This document shows, one piece after another, positions 26,146 through 35,270 of a stretch of 64,000 nt of DNA; position 1 is the first letter of the stretch; the number at the start of each line of letters is the position of its first letter. Under the pieces are notes generated by a model. The model was not told where the DNA came from. It ran no database searches and saw only the letters and a program-made list of their open reading frames with translations. Location of the stretch: positions 3,100,001 through 3,164,000 of the forward strand of contig OY969923.1 in NCBI GenBank assembly GCA_963704615.1, given 5' to 3'. The position numbers were made by a program, and so were the translations under genes. The stretch comes from Bog-756 sp963704615. Lineage in GTDB: Bacteria; Actinomycetota; Acidimicrobiia; Acidimicrobiales; RAAP-2.

Positions 26146-26757
26146 TCAGCGATCGCGGTCGGGCAAGGCGGCCTGGGCTGAGGCCAGGCCGGCCCCGAGG
26201 CACTGGACCTCGTGATCGGCATCGCAGACCAGGTCCCTCACCCGCTGTCCATTGGCATCGTTGGCCGAGGCCACCGCGGCCCGCTCGACCTGCGCGGCAG
26301 CCTGCATCACCTCGATCGCTTGGGAGGCCACATCGTCCGGCACCGGCCCGGCCGATCCGATGCGCAGCACTCGGTCGAGTCCGGTCGACACCTCGTGGAG
26401 CCGCCGGCACAGCCCGGGCAGCGAAGCCGTCGGTGCGCCGGCCTCAGCAGCCACCCCCACCGCGGCGTCGGCCCGCTCAACCGCCCGGCACAGCTCTTTG
26501 CGCAGCCGTCGCGATGTCCACTGGCGAACATCCTCGTCGTGGGCGTCTGCCAACGAAGCACGTCGCCCGAGTCGGGAAGAGGAGGTGGCCTCCCACAACG
26601 CCACCGCACCGACCACCAGTCCGTGCGAGTGGAAAGCCCGCCACTTGCGACGGCCGTAACGAAACACGATGAAACCGACGACGACGACACCAACCATGAA
26701 CAGACCCGCCATGACGAGTGTCCCCGCCAGAAGCGGCTCCCACAAGGCGGCTGTCAC
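26146..26757 (-). CDS. Small membrane protein with helical cytoplasmic domain, unknown
   Basis: This protein of ~203 residues is not recognised. It has an N-terminal transmembrane segment (AGTLVMAGLFMVGVVVVGFIVF) followed by basic RYGRRKWR. About 160 residues of mostly helical, Ala/Arg/Asp-rich sequence with no known motif come next. The GTG at 26757 is chosen because it places the TM segment near the N-terminus; the frame is open further upstream. It may be co-oriented with the phosphatase gene but is separated from it by ~85 bp. Confidence 0.6.
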   Translation of the reverse strand: MTAALWEPLLAGTLVMAGLFMVGVVVVGFIVFRYGRRKWRAFHSHGLVVGAVALWEATSSSRLGRRASLADAHDEDVRQWTSRRLRKELCRAVERADAAVGVAAEAGAPTASLPGLCRRLHEVSTGLDRVLRIGSAGPVPDDVASQAIEVMQAAAQVERAAVASANDANGQRVRDLVCDADHEVQCLGAGLASAQAALPDRDR

Positions 26758-26842
26758 CCTTCCAGTGTAGGCCCGCCTCCGCTGCTGACGATGGGCGGAG
26801 GTGTCGGGCGGAGCCCCACACGGTTGGCCGGTTAACCCGTGG

Positions 26843-27607
26843 TCAGCCTGCCGGCTCGAGCAGGAGATCCTCCATGCGGGCCAGGTCGCCGGGGTTGACG
26901 CCCGACGCCACCGCCCAGGCGCGAGCCCCGCCGAACCGGTCATGAAGCTCCCCCAGGAACCCGATCATGGAGTCGGCGCCCACGCTGAAGCGCGAGGCGG
27001 GAACCTGAGCCATGCGCTCGGCGAAGGCCGGGTCGGATCGGTAGCGATCGAGGATGAGCTCCATCCGCGACTCGGTGATCAGGTAGTCGGCCACGATCAC
27101 TTCAGCCTCGACGCCGAGGATGTCGAGGACCAGGGCGGCCAGGACGCCCGTACGGTCCTTGCCCGCGGCGCAGTGGAACACCAGCGGCAAGTTCTCCGCC
27201 GTGCTCATCAGCCCCAGCGCCGCGACGAGAGGTGCACGTCCGACGTCCAGGTACCAGAGATAGCGCTCCGAGAGATCCTCCCCCGGCGGAGCCGGGGCGG
27301 CCATGGCCTCACCGCCGCCGTCTTGGATGACCGACAGATGGTGATAGGCGATCGGCTCGGGACCGAGGGGTCCCCGACCGGTGCGCTCGAGCTCCCGCGA
27401 GGTGCGAAGATCCACGATGGTGGCCAGTCCGAGCGATCGGAGCAGGGCGACGTCATCCTCGGTGAGCTCGTGCAGGGTATCGCTGCGGAACAGCGTTCCC
27501 CACCGGGTGACGCGATCGTCAGCGGACGGATACCCACCCAGGTCCCGGAAGTTGAACGACCCGGACAGAGGGACGAGACGGGCCGGCGATTCCATGCTCT
27601 CCATCAT
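26843..27607 (-). CDS. Tyrosine/lipid phosphatase, PtpB-like
   Basis: This 254-residue protein carries the P-loop HCAAGKDRTG (Cys146), the hallmark of PtpB-like phosphatases such as M. tuberculosis MptpB, which act on phosphotyrosine, phosphoserine and phosphoinositides. Upstream are FNFRDLGGY (residues ~18-26) and LFRSDTLHELTEDD, both conserved in the family. Two adjacent ATGs (27607 and 27604) are possible starts. It has no signal peptide. It diverges from the MMPL transporter gene. Confidence 0.88.
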   Translation of the reverse strand: MMESMESPARLVPLSGSFNFRDLGGYPSADDRVTRWGTLFRSDTLHELTEDDVALLRSLGLATIVDLRTSRELERTGRGPLGPEPIAYHHLSVIQDGGGEAMAAPAPPGEDLSERYLWYLDVGRAPLVAALGLMSTAENLPLVFHCAAGKDRTGVLAALVLDILGVEAEVIVADYLITESRMELILDRYRSDPAFAERMAQVPASRFSVGADSMIGFLGELHDRFGGARAWAVASGVNPGDLARMEDLLLEPAG

Positions 27608-27862
27608 GGTCGACCGGCAAGCCGAGCTCCGACAACCCGGGCCGCGTCAGGGCGGCGCGTCGTGAGGGAATGTCTCCCGGTGGAATCACTCAAGAGAGAG
27701 CCCGCCTGCGACGATCACCCATGTGGCGTTCCGCGTCGGCGAGAATGTCCCCGACACGGCTATGTCCGCTCCGGGCGGTAAGTTCGCCTCGACTTCCGGG
27801 CTTCTGGGCTTGCGGGGTCGGCACCCGAGTCCCCCTACCATCGACCATGAGGAGTCCGCGCA

Positions 27863-30088
27863 GTGAAGTCCCTCGCCACCTGGTGTGTCCGTCATCGAGT
27901 GCTGGTCCTCGTCCTGTGGCTGGCCGCCCTCATCGGGATGACCGTGCTCTCCCAGTCGGTCGGCACCGCCTACTCGAACAGCTTCACCTTGCCTCATACC
28001 GAGTCCACCCAAGCCCTGGACCTCCTCCAGTCGGCCGCGCCGAGCGTGGCCGGTGACCGCGAACAGATCGTCTTCCACACCACCGACGGGGCCAAGGTGA
28101 CCGACCCATCGGTCGAGTCGGCCATCAACCAGATGCTGGCCAAGGTCGCACAGGTGCCGCACGTCTCGAAGGTCACCAGCCCCTACACGGCATTCGGGGC
28201 GAACCAGGTCAGCGCGGACGGCACCACCGCCTTCGCCACGGTCACCTTCGATCGACTGGCTCAAGACATTTCGACCACGGAGGCCCAGCAATTCGTGGCC
28301 GCAGCGCAAACCGCAATCGGTCCCCACCTGCAGGTGGCGGTGGCCGGCCAGGTGGCGGAGGCCGCCGACCGCCCCTCGTTCGGGGGAACCGGCCTGGGTG
28401 TTCTGCTGGCCGGGGTCGTCCTCATTCTGGTCTTCGGATCGGTGTTCGCCATGGCCCTTCCCATTCTCTCGGCCCTGGCCTCGCTGGGCACGGCCATCGG
28501 GCTGATCGGGTTGCTCAGCCACGTCCTCAAGATGCCCCAGTTCTCCACCGAGCTCGTCCTGCTGATCGGGCTCGGGGTGGGGGTCGACTACGCCCTGTTC
28601 ATCGTGACCCGCCACCGGCAGGGCTTGATCGCCGGCCGGGACGTCGAGTCGTCGATCGTCAACGCGGTGAACACCTCGGGGCGGGCGGTGATGTTCGCCG
28701 GGATCATCGTGTGCATCGCCCTGCTCGGAATGTTCGCCCTCGGGGTGTCCTTCCTGTACGGGCTGGCCATCGCCGCGGCCATCGGAGTCTCCTTCACCAT
28801 GATCGCGGCACTGACCCTGCTCCCCGCCTTCCTCGGGTTCATCGGGCCACGGGTCCTCTCCCGCCGACAGAAGAGGGACCTCGCGGCCAACGGCCCCCGT
28901 GTGGTCGGCAGCGGCACCAAGGGTTTTTGGCCACGGTGGGCAGCGTTCATCGATCAGCGCCCGGTCGTTCCCGCGGTGGTGGCCCTGATAGTGGTCGCGC
29001 TCATCGCCCTGCCCTTCTTCTCCCTGCGGCTCGGCTCCTCCGACCAGGGCAACGACCCGATGGGCACCACCACCCGTGAGGCCTACGATCTGCTGGCCAA
29101 CGGCTTCGGCCCGGGTTTCAACGGTCCGTTGCTCCTGGTCACCGACAACGCCGGCCCGGCCAACACGGCTGTGCTGGACAAGCTGGCCGCCGCCGTGGAG
29201 AAGCAGCCGGGCGTGGTCAAACAGCACCTCGTCGACCTCCAGCTGCCGGCCAGGGACGGGAGCCAGGTGACGCTGCTCACGGTGTACCCGACATCGTCGC
29301 CCGAGGCGGCCGCCACCACCAGCCTGATCGACCATCTGCGCCAGACGACCATTCCGGCGGTGGTGGCCGGAACCGGGGTCACCGTGTATGTCGGCGGCAA
29401 CACGGCCATCTTCGTCGACTTCGCCCGGGTCTTGTCCTCCAAGCTGCCGCTGTTCATCGGGTTGGTCGTGGTGCTCTCGTTCTTGTTGCTGGCCATGGTG
29501 TTCCGGAGCCTGGTGATCCCGCTCACCGCCGCGGTCATGAACCTGCTGTCCATCGGTGCCGCCTTTGGCGTGCTGGTCGCGGTGTTCCAGTGGGGTTGGC
29601 TGGGTTCGATCTTCCAAGTCAACCGGGCCGGGCCGATCGAATCGTTTCTGCCGGTGATGCTGTTCGCCATCCTCTTCGGGCTGTCCATGGACTATGAGGT
29701 CTTCCTCATCAGCCGCATCCAGGAGGAGTACCTGGCATCGGGCGACAATCGGATCGCGGTGCGCAAGGGCCTGGCCGCCACCGGCAAGACCATCACCGCC
29801 GCCGCTCTGATCATGATTCTGGTCTTCGGATCGTTCATCCTGGGCGGAGAGCGGATCATCAAGGAGTTCGGGCTGGGGCTGGCGGCCGGCATCGCCATCG
29901 ACGCCCTGCTCATCCGCATGGCCATCGTCCCCTCCCTGATGTTCCTGATCGGGAAGGCCAACTGGTGGTTCCCGGGCTGGCTCGATCGGATCCTTCCCCG
30001 CCTGGCCGTGGACCCCGACCTGCCGCCGGCGGCTCTCTCTCCGGAGGAGCCCGGCGACCCGGTCGAGCCCGAGCCGGTCCGGGTCTGA
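27863..30088 (+). CDS. MMPL/RND-family membrane transporter
   Basis: This 741-residue protein has the duplicated RND layout: one TM, an extracytoplasmic loop and a five-helix bundle, then the same again. Asp-Tyr pairs occur in the equivalent helices of both halves (GVGVDYALFIVTRHRQG; GLSMDYEVFLISRIQEE), the proton-relay signature of MmpL proteins. These export lipids, siderophores or drugs. The GTG at 27863 has ATGAGGAG about ten bases upstream. No lipid-synthesis gene is next to it, so the substrate is open. The C-terminus is a short Pro/Glu-rich tail. Confidence 0.9.
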   Translation: MKSLATWCVRHRVLVLVLWLAALIGMTVLSQSVGTAYSNSFTLPHTESTQALDLLQSAAPSVAGDREQIVFHTTDGAKVTDPSVESAINQMLAKVAQVPHVSKVTSPYTAFGANQVSADGTTAFATVTFDRLAQDISTTEAQQFVAAAQTAIGPHLQVAVAGQVAEAADRPSFGGTGLGVLLAGVVLILVFGSVFAMALPILSALASLGTAIGLIGLLSHVLKMPQFSTELVLLIGLGVGVDYALFIVTRHRQGLIAGRDVESSIVNAVNTSGRAVMFAGIIVCIALLGMFALGVSFLYGLAIAAAIGVSFTMIAALTLLPAFLGFIGPRVLSRRQKRDLAANGPRVVGSGTKGFWPRWAAFIDQRPVVPAVVALIVVALIALPFFSLRLGSSDQGNDPMGTTTREAYDLLANGFGPGFNGPLLLVTDNAGPANTAVLDKLAAAVEKQPGVVKQHLVDLQLPARDGSQVTLLTVYPTSSPEAAATTSLIDHLRQTTIPAVVAGTGVTVYVGGNTAIFVDFARVLSSKLPLFIGLVVVLSFLLLAMVFRSLVIPLTAAVMNLLSIGAAFGVLVAVFQWGWLGSIFQVNRAGPIESFLPVMLFAILFGLSMDYEVFLISRIQEEYLASGDNRIAVRKGLAATGKTITAAALIMILVFGSFILGGERIIKEFGLGLAAGIAIDALLIRMAIVPSLMFLIGKANWWFPGWLDRILPRLAVDPDLPPAALSPEEPGDPVEPEPVRV

Positions 30089-30113
30089 TCCCCCCGCTAC
30101 CCTGCGCTTCTCC

Positions 30114-30144
30114 TTGACAAAAGGGGTGGGGCACGTCTTAGCTT
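30114..30144 (+). promoter_or_regulatory. Candidate promoter for the aldehyde dehydrogenase gene
   Basis: A perfect TTGACA lies at 30114-30119 and a TAGCTT box at 30139-30144. The 19-bp spacer is long. It is placed about 40 bp before the ATG at 30182. Confidence 0.45.
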
Positions 30145-30181
30145 CCCCCAAGGATCTAATCACAGAGCATCGGGGGATCAC

Positions 30182-31627
30182 ATGTCCGACTTCGTCATGA
30201 CCATCGGTGGGGACACGGTTCCAGCGGAGGAATCGTTCGGCGTAGTCAATCCCGCCAACGGTGAGGTGTTCGCCCACGCCCCCGAGTGCAGCCCGACCCA
30301 ACTCGACGCGGCCTTCGATGCTGCGGCCAAGGCCCAGCGTGACTGGAGGGCCGACGAAGGGGAGAGGCGGGCAACCCTGTTGAGGATGGCCGATGTCCTG
30401 TTGGCCTCCGGGGCCGAGTTGGCCCCGGTGCTCACGGCCGAGCAGGGGAAGCCCCTGGGCGACGCCAACATCGAGGTGTTCGCGGCCGCCATCTGGTGCC
30501 AGTACTTCGCCAACCTGGAGACGCCGCCGACCGTCATCCAGGACGATGATGAGGCGTTGGTCGAGGTCGTACGTCGGCCCGTCGGTGTGGTGGCGGCCAT
30601 CACCCCGTGGAACTTCCCCCTCACCCTGGCTTTCTGGAAGATCGCCCCGGCCCTGCTGGCCGGCAACACCCTGGTACTCAAGCCGTCACCCTTCACACCC
30701 TTGAGCACCTTGAAGGTGGTCGAGATCCTGCGGGACGTCGTGCCCCCCGGCGTCGTCAACGCCGTCAGCGGCGGCGACCAGCTGGGGGCCTGGATGACCA
30801 GCCACCCGGTCCCCCGCAAGGTGAGCTTCACCGGCTCGATCGAAACCGGTAAGAAGGTGGCCATCTCGGCCGCCCCCGACCTCAAGCGGGTCACCCTCGA
30901 GCTGGGTGGCAACGATCCGGCCATCGTGCTGGACGATGCCGACCCCTCGGTGGTCAGCAAGGCCATTTTCGCCGGCGCCTTCAACAACAACGGCCAGGTG
31001 TGCTCGGCCATCAAGCGGGTCTACGTGCCCGAGTCCCTCTACGACGATGTGGTCGACGGACTGGCCGCCCAGGCGTCGGCGATCAAGGTGGGGGACGGTA
31101 CCGAAGCCGACACCAAGCTCGGTCCGATCAACAACGCGCCCCAGTACGAGAGGGTCAAGGAACTGGTGGGTGATGCCCTGTCTCGGGGAGCCCGCGCCGC
31201 CACCGGCGGGCACGCCATGGACCGTCCCGGCTACTTCTTCGAACCGACGATCCTGGCCGGACTGTCCGATGGCACCCGCATCGTGGACGAGGAGCAATTC
31301 GGACCGGCCCTGCCGGTGATCTCCTACCGCGACGTCGACGACGTGGTGGAGCGGGCCAACGCCACCCACTTCGGACTCTCGGGCTCGGTATGGGGGGCCG
31401 ACACCGACCGGGCTGCCAACGTGGCCGGCCGGCTCGAGTGCGGAACTGCCTGGGTCAACACTCACCTCGCCCTCTCGCCCCAGCAGCCGTTCGGTGGCTT
31501 CAAGTGGAGCGGCGTGGGCGTCGAGAACGGGCCTTGGGGCCTGGCCGAGTTCAGCGAGATCCAAGTGGTCTATCGGTCCAGGGGGACCGACGGGCTCAAC
31601 CTCAACACCGGCGGCCTGGTCACCTAA
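30182..31627 (+). CDS. NAD(P)-dependent aldehyde dehydrogenase
   Basis: This 481-residue aldehyde dehydrogenase of normal length has PWNFPLTLAFWKIAPALLAG (cofactor-site Asn), FTGSIETGKKV, general-base Glu240 in LELGGNDP, and nucleophile Cys274 in NNNGQVCSAIKR. Near the C-terminus is PFGGFKWSGVGVENG. The enzyme oxidises an aldehyde to an acid; residues that would show which aldehyde are not diagnostic here. GGGGGAT precedes the ATG. It is transcribed on its own after the MMPL gene. Confidence 0.93.
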   Translation: MSDFVMTIGGDTVPAEESFGVVNPANGEVFAHAPECSPTQLDAAFDAAAKAQRDWRADEGERRATLLRMADVLLASGAELAPVLTAEQGKPLGDANIEVFAAAIWCQYFANLETPPTVIQDDDEALVEVVRRPVGVVAAITPWNFPLTLAFWKIAPALLAGNTLVLKPSPFTPLSTLKVVEILRDVVPPGVVNAVSGGDQLGAWMTSHPVPRKVSFTGSIETGKKVAISAAPDLKRVTLELGGNDPAIVLDDADPSVVSKAIFAGAFNNNGQVCSAIKRVYVPESLYDDVVDGLAAQASAIKVGDGTEADTKLGPINNAPQYERVKELVGDALSRGARAATGGHAMDRPGYFFEPTILAGLSDGTRIVDEEQFGPALPVISYRDVDDVVERANATHFGLSGSVWGADTDRAANVAGRLECGTAWVNTHLALSPQQPFGGFKWSGVGVENGPWGLAEFSEIQVVYRSRGTDGLNLNTGGLVT

Positions 31628-31938
31628 CCACTCCCCGCCGCCGGCCCCTCCCCGGGCTGGCCCGGACGCTCGATCCTGTCGGCCCAGACGGTCTCCCCGA
31701 CGGGCTGGAAGGTCTCCCGGCATCGCATATTTAATTCGAAAAACGGGCGTAATTATCGGCTTTAGTCGATAGATGCGGCATTTCTGATCGATGAGGCGAT
31801 CAAGCTGATCATGGAGACCGGGGAGCAGCCCGAGGATGACTTTGATGAGAAAAGCTAGTGCGGCCTCCGCCCAACCCCCGCTAAACTTTGGGTGCCGAAA
31901 GGAGCAGATCAATGCGACGTCGACCGAGGCGCTAAGCC
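31628..31938. other. Intergenic stretch at the edge of a low-GC patch
   Basis: No gene is supported here. From about 31725 the base composition falls (for example catatttaattcgaaaaac). An open run of about 30 codons ends at the TAG at 31857-31859 (IDEAIKLIMETGEQPEDDF, then DEKS); it lacks a convincing start and may be the tail of a lost gene. A seven-codon ATG frame (MRRRPRR) at 31912-31935 follows AAAGGAG but is too short to credit. Confidence 0.4.
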
Positions 31939-32598
31939 TTAGTCCATGTAGTCATCGGGATATTTGGTGACCAGTTGTTTGGCTAGATATTCCCAATTGT
32001 CGTAGAGGCCCTTCACTTCGTCTCGCTCGTGATCTATGGGCCCGGACCACTTCTCCCAGTAGAAGACGGCTGAGTATCCTACCGTTTCATGTACGAGGTC
32101 AAGGTCCAGGCATTCTTTCTTGACCAGGACCCCAAAGTCCTCGAAGAAGTTGGCTAACTTTAGCCACTCGTAGTACTGGGCGGTGTTTGCTCGTTCCGCT
32201 GCTGCATAATGTCTCTGAAATCCCTCGCGAGACAATGCGGAAATTTCGCGACGCGCACCGACAAGGTCATCGTCCCACCTTCTGGCCATTTCCAGAACAA
32301 GAGAGATGTGTCGCTCCTTCTCCGCCTCATTAACTTGTTTGGCAGCGAGTTTGACTTGATCTGCGGCCAATCTGACCTGATTGAGCGTTGCCCGTAGTGA
32401 GGATCTCGCGATCCAAGCTGCGCCAATGGCTCCGATGACACCCAGAGCACCAACAGCCGTGGCGATGGCCGTAACCACTTCAGCCCAGTTCGGACCGGAA
32501 TTATTCAGGACGTAGACAACGGCGAGGTTGACGAAGTGGTGGGGATATCGGGCGAGCCCGATCGCGGCCCACTGCAATTCCGTCATCCAAATTGACAT
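31939..32598 (-). CDS. Membrane protein with cytoplasmic helical domain, DUF4760-like, probably acquired
   Basis: This 219-residue protein has a weak hydrophobic stretch at ~22-33 and a transmembrane segment at ~40-64 (VVTAIATAVGALGVIGAIGAAWIA). A coiled-coil-like stretch follows (LRLAADQVKLAAKQVNEAEKER style), then a globular aromatic-rich domain ending KYPDDYMD. This plan resembles DUF4760-type proteins of unknown function. Base composition and codon use differ plainly from the neighbours: many A/T third positions in an otherwise GC-rich window. That suggests recent transfer. No integrase or transposase is next to it. The ATG at 32598 is chosen; another lies at 32586. Confidence 0.72.
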   Translation of the reverse strand: MSIWMTELQWAAIGLARYPHHFVNLAVVYVLNNSGPNWAEVVTAIATAVGALGVIGAIGAAWIARSSLRATLNQVRLAADQVKLAAKQVNEAEKERHISLVLEMARRWDDDLVGARREISALSREGFQRHYAAAERANTAQYYEWLKLANFFEDFGVLVKKECLDLDLVHETVGYSAVFYWEKWSGPIDHERDEVKGLYDNWEYLAKQLVTKYPDDYMD

Positions 32599-32819
32599 TC
32601 CCGAAGGGTAGTCTCACCACTCCGGTTGCCTGGGTCCGTCAACCCGCACATCCCACGACGATCAATAACACTGGGAGCGCTTTTCTCCTGACGGCCGACC
32701 GAAATTCCTCAACCGGCCCACCGGGCGAACGCCAGTCCCCGGCTGGCCCTCACCGTGTCGGACCCGGTGCACAGGCCGAACCTGCTCCGGCCGCTGACCG
32801 GCCCGGTGCACATTGTTCG

Positions 32820-32832
32820 ATAGTCTAACTAT
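32820..32832 (+). promoter_or_regulatory. Palindromic operator overlapping the -10 box of the MarR-ABC operon
   Basis: ATAGTCTAACTAT is a 13-bp inverted repeat (5-bp arms, 3-bp centre) ending on the base before the MarR GTG start. Within it TAGTCT (32821-32826) fits a -10 box whose start point would fall on the GTG, giving a leaderless mRNA. A TGACCG at 32795-32800 could be a poor -35. Confidence 0.6.
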
Positions 32833-33303
32833 GTGGCCTCCAAAGCAATCGGTGGGAAACCCGCGGCCGTCGACCGCCAGACCTTGGGTCGGACCGCGGC
32901 CTGGCTGGCCAAGCAAGTGGAGATCGGCCTGACCGCCGCTGATCTCTCTTTGCCCCAATACCGGGTGCTCGGGCTCCTCGACGAGAGCTCGGCCGTCTCC
33001 TCCGACCTGGCCGAGCGACTGGCGGTGCGTCCACCCAGCGTCACCGCCATCATCGACGGGCTGGTCGCCCGTGGGCTGGTGGAGCGACGCACCGTGGTGG
33101 CCGACCGGCGCCAGGTCGACCACATCCTGACCGCAAGCGGTCGGCGCGCCCTCGACACCGCCGACGCCGCCGTCACCGCCCGGCTGCACGAGATCGCCGG
33201 GTGCCTGGGCGATGACGTCGAGACAACACGTGCCTTCGACGGCCTGGCCGTCTGGCGACGGGCCTTCGGCGCCTACCGCCTCAGCCGAATGGCCAAGCGA
33301 TGA
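32833..33303 (+). CDS. MarR-family transcriptional regulator
   Basis: This 156-residue winged-helix protein has LPQYRVLGLLDES, a recognition helix in RPPSVTAIIDGLVARGLVERR, and a wing in DRRQVDHILTASGRRAL. These are typical MarR elements. It starts directly after a palindrome that overlaps its own -10 box, so it probably represses itself and the downstream exporter genes until a ligand binds. Its stop overlaps the first ABC gene (ATGA). The GTG start is preferred; an ATG two bases upstream is in a different frame. Confidence 0.9.
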   Translation: MASKAIGGKPAAVDRQTLGRTAAWLAKQVEIGLTAADLSLPQYRVLGLLDESSAVSSDLAERLAVRPPSVTAIIDGLVARGLVERRTVVADRRQVDHILTASGRRALDTADAAVTARLHEIAGCLGDDVETTRAFDGLAVWRRAFGAYRLSRMAKR

Positions 33304-35270
33304 GGATCCCCACCCTCCGGTCCCGCCGACCCGACACACCTGAGCAAGGAAATCAGTTCGTCCCCATCGCCGAGGTGGCCCGGAACGAGGCTCCCCGGGC
33401 CACCATCGACCCGGACAAGTCGCTGTCGTGGCTGCGGCGGGTCATGCCCATCATGGGTGCCCACAAGGGGATCTTCATCACCTCGCTGGTGGCCTCGTTC
33501 GTGGGGCTGGTCCTGCAGGTCCTGGTGCCCAACCTGTTGAACCACGCCATCACCAACTCGATCCAAAGCCACACTGTTCCCCTCGACCACTATGTCTGGC
33601 TGATCGTCGGGATCGGGCTGGTCGGCGGGGTCGCCGGGTACATCTCCCGTCTGTTCCTCTTCCAGACGGCCTACGACATCGAGTACGACCTGCGGAACAT
33701 CATCTATGAGCACCTCACCAAGATGTCGTTCTCCTTCTACGACCGCGTGCAGTCCGGGCAGCTCATCTCGCGGGCCAACTCGGACATTCGGTCGGTCCAG
33801 ATGTACATGACCTTCGCCCCCTCCATCCTGGTCCAGTGCTCCATCGCCATCGTCGCCTTCGGCTTCATGCTCTCCATCGACGTGCCCCTGGCCTTCATCG
33901 CCATGGCCACCATGCCCTTCGTCTACCTGGCCGGCGTGAAGATGCGGAAGTCGATGTTCCCGGTGTCGTGGCTCATCCAATCGCGGCTGGCCGACGTGGC
34001 CACCATCGTCGACGAGAACGTCAACGGCGTCCGAGTGGTCAAGTCCTTCGCCGCCGAGCAGCAGCAGCTCCGCTCGCTGTCCGGTGCAGCCGACAAGCTG
34101 CGGTGGAGCTACATCAAAGACGCCGACCTCCGGGCCCGCTTCTCCCCTCTGGTCCAGAACCTGCCCCAGGTGGGGCTGGCCCTGGTCCTGCTGTTCGGCG
34201 GGTACATGGTCATCCACGGCGGACTGGGCATCGGGGACATCCTCGCCTTCAACGCCTATCTGCTGATGCTCCAGGCCCCGTTCATGATGCTGGGCATGCT
34301 GATCATGATGGGCCAGCGGGCGGCGGCCTCGGCCGACCGCATCTACGAGATCATCGACGAGCAGCCCACTGTCACCGATGCGCCCGACGCCGTCGACCTG
34401 GTCGACGCCCGCGGGGATGTGAGCTTCGAGCACGTCGACTTCGCCTACTCGGCTGACGCCGAGCAGTTGGTGCTGGCCGACTTCGACCTGCACATCACCC
34501 CGGGAGAGACGGTGGCCCTGGTCGGTCGGACCGGCGCCGGCAAATCGACGGTGGCCCGCCTGTTGACCCGCTTCTACGACGTCAAGCACGGATCCATCCG
34601 CATCGACGGCCACGATGTGCGGGAGCTGACCCTGGCCAGCCTGCGGGCCAACGTCGGGGTGGTGCTGGACGAGCCCTTCCTGTTCTCCGCCTCGGTGCAT
34701 GACAACATCGCCTACGGCAAGCCGACGGCCACCCGCGACGAGGTGGAAGCCGCGGCCAAGGCGGCCGGCGCCCACGAGTTCATCACCCACCTGGCCGACG
34801 GTTACGACACGGTCGTCGGCGAGCGGGGCTACACCCTCTCCGGCGGGCAACGGCAGCGGATCGCCATCGCCCGGACCCTGCTGGTCAACCCGCCCATCAT
34901 GGTGCTCGACGACGCCACCAGCGCCATCGACGTCCAAGTTGAACAGCGGATCCATGCCGGACTGCGGGTCCAGATGGAGGGCCGGACCACCTTGATCATC
35001 GCCCACCGGTTGTCCACCATCTCGCTGGCCGATCGGGTGGTCCTGTTGGATCAGCACAAGATCGTCGCCGACGGGACCCACGCCGAGCTGCTCGAGACCA
35101 CTCCTCTCTACGCCGAGGTGCTGGCCCAGGCCGGTGAGTTCGAAGTGGAGGCCGACGCCGAGGAGGCCGCTGAAGAGTTGGCACTGCGTGACGGAGACTC
35201 CGCGGACGAGCCCGACGGTCAGCCGCTGCGGGACCTGCTCGACTCGGTGCGCGGCGGAGGCCGGCCATGA
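33300..35270 (+). CDS. Heterodimeric ABC exporter, degenerate-site subunit
   Basis: This 656-residue half-transporter has a six-helix membrane domain (~45-340) and a C-terminal nucleotide-binding domain with Walker A GRTGAGKST (~residue 408), signature LSGGQ and H-loop AHRLST. The catalytic positions differ from consensus. The Q-loop Gln is Asp (VGVVLDEPFLF) and the Glu after Walker B is Asp (MVLDDATSAID). Its own Walker site should hydrolyse ATP poorly, while it supplies a good LSGGQ to the partner. The partner gene overlaps by 4 bp. Regulated by the MarR protein upstream; the likely role is multidrug or lipid export. Confidence 0.92.
   Translation: MRIPTLRSRRPDTPEQGNQFVPIAEVARNEAPRATIDPDKSLSWLRRVMPIMGAHKGIFITSLVASFVGLVLQVLVPNLLNHAITNSIQSHTVPLDHYVWLIVGIGLVGGVAGYISRLFLFQTAYDIEYDLRNIIYEHLTKMSFSFYDRVQSGQLISRANSDIRSVQMYMTFAPSILVQCSIAIVAFGFMLSIDVPLAFIAMATMPFVYLAGVKMRKSMFPVSWLIQSRLADVATIVDENVNGVRVVKSFAAEQQQLRSLSGAADKLRWSYIKDADLRARFSPLVQNLPQVGLALVLLFGGYMVIHGGLGIGDILAFNAYLLMLQAPFMMLGMLIMMGQRAAASADRIYEIIDEQPTVTDAPDAVDLVDARGDVSFEHVDFAYSADAEQLVLADFDLHITPGETVALVGRTGAGKSTVARLLTRFYDVKHGSIRIDGHDVRELTLASLRANVGVVLDEPFLFSASVHDNIAYGKPTATRDEVEAAAKAAGAHEFITHLADGYDTVVGERGYTLSGGQRQRIAIARTLLVNPPIMVLDDATSAIDVQVEQRIHAGLRVQMEGRTTLIIAHRLSTISLADRVVLLDQHKIVADGTHAELLETTPLYAEVLAQAGEFEVEADAEEAAEELALRDGDSADEPDGQPLRDLLDSVRGGGRP

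Noticed and set aside
31912..31935. MRRRPRR leader peptide with a good ribosome-binding site
   Set aside because: Seven codons, no gene follows in the same direction and no attenuator is visible.
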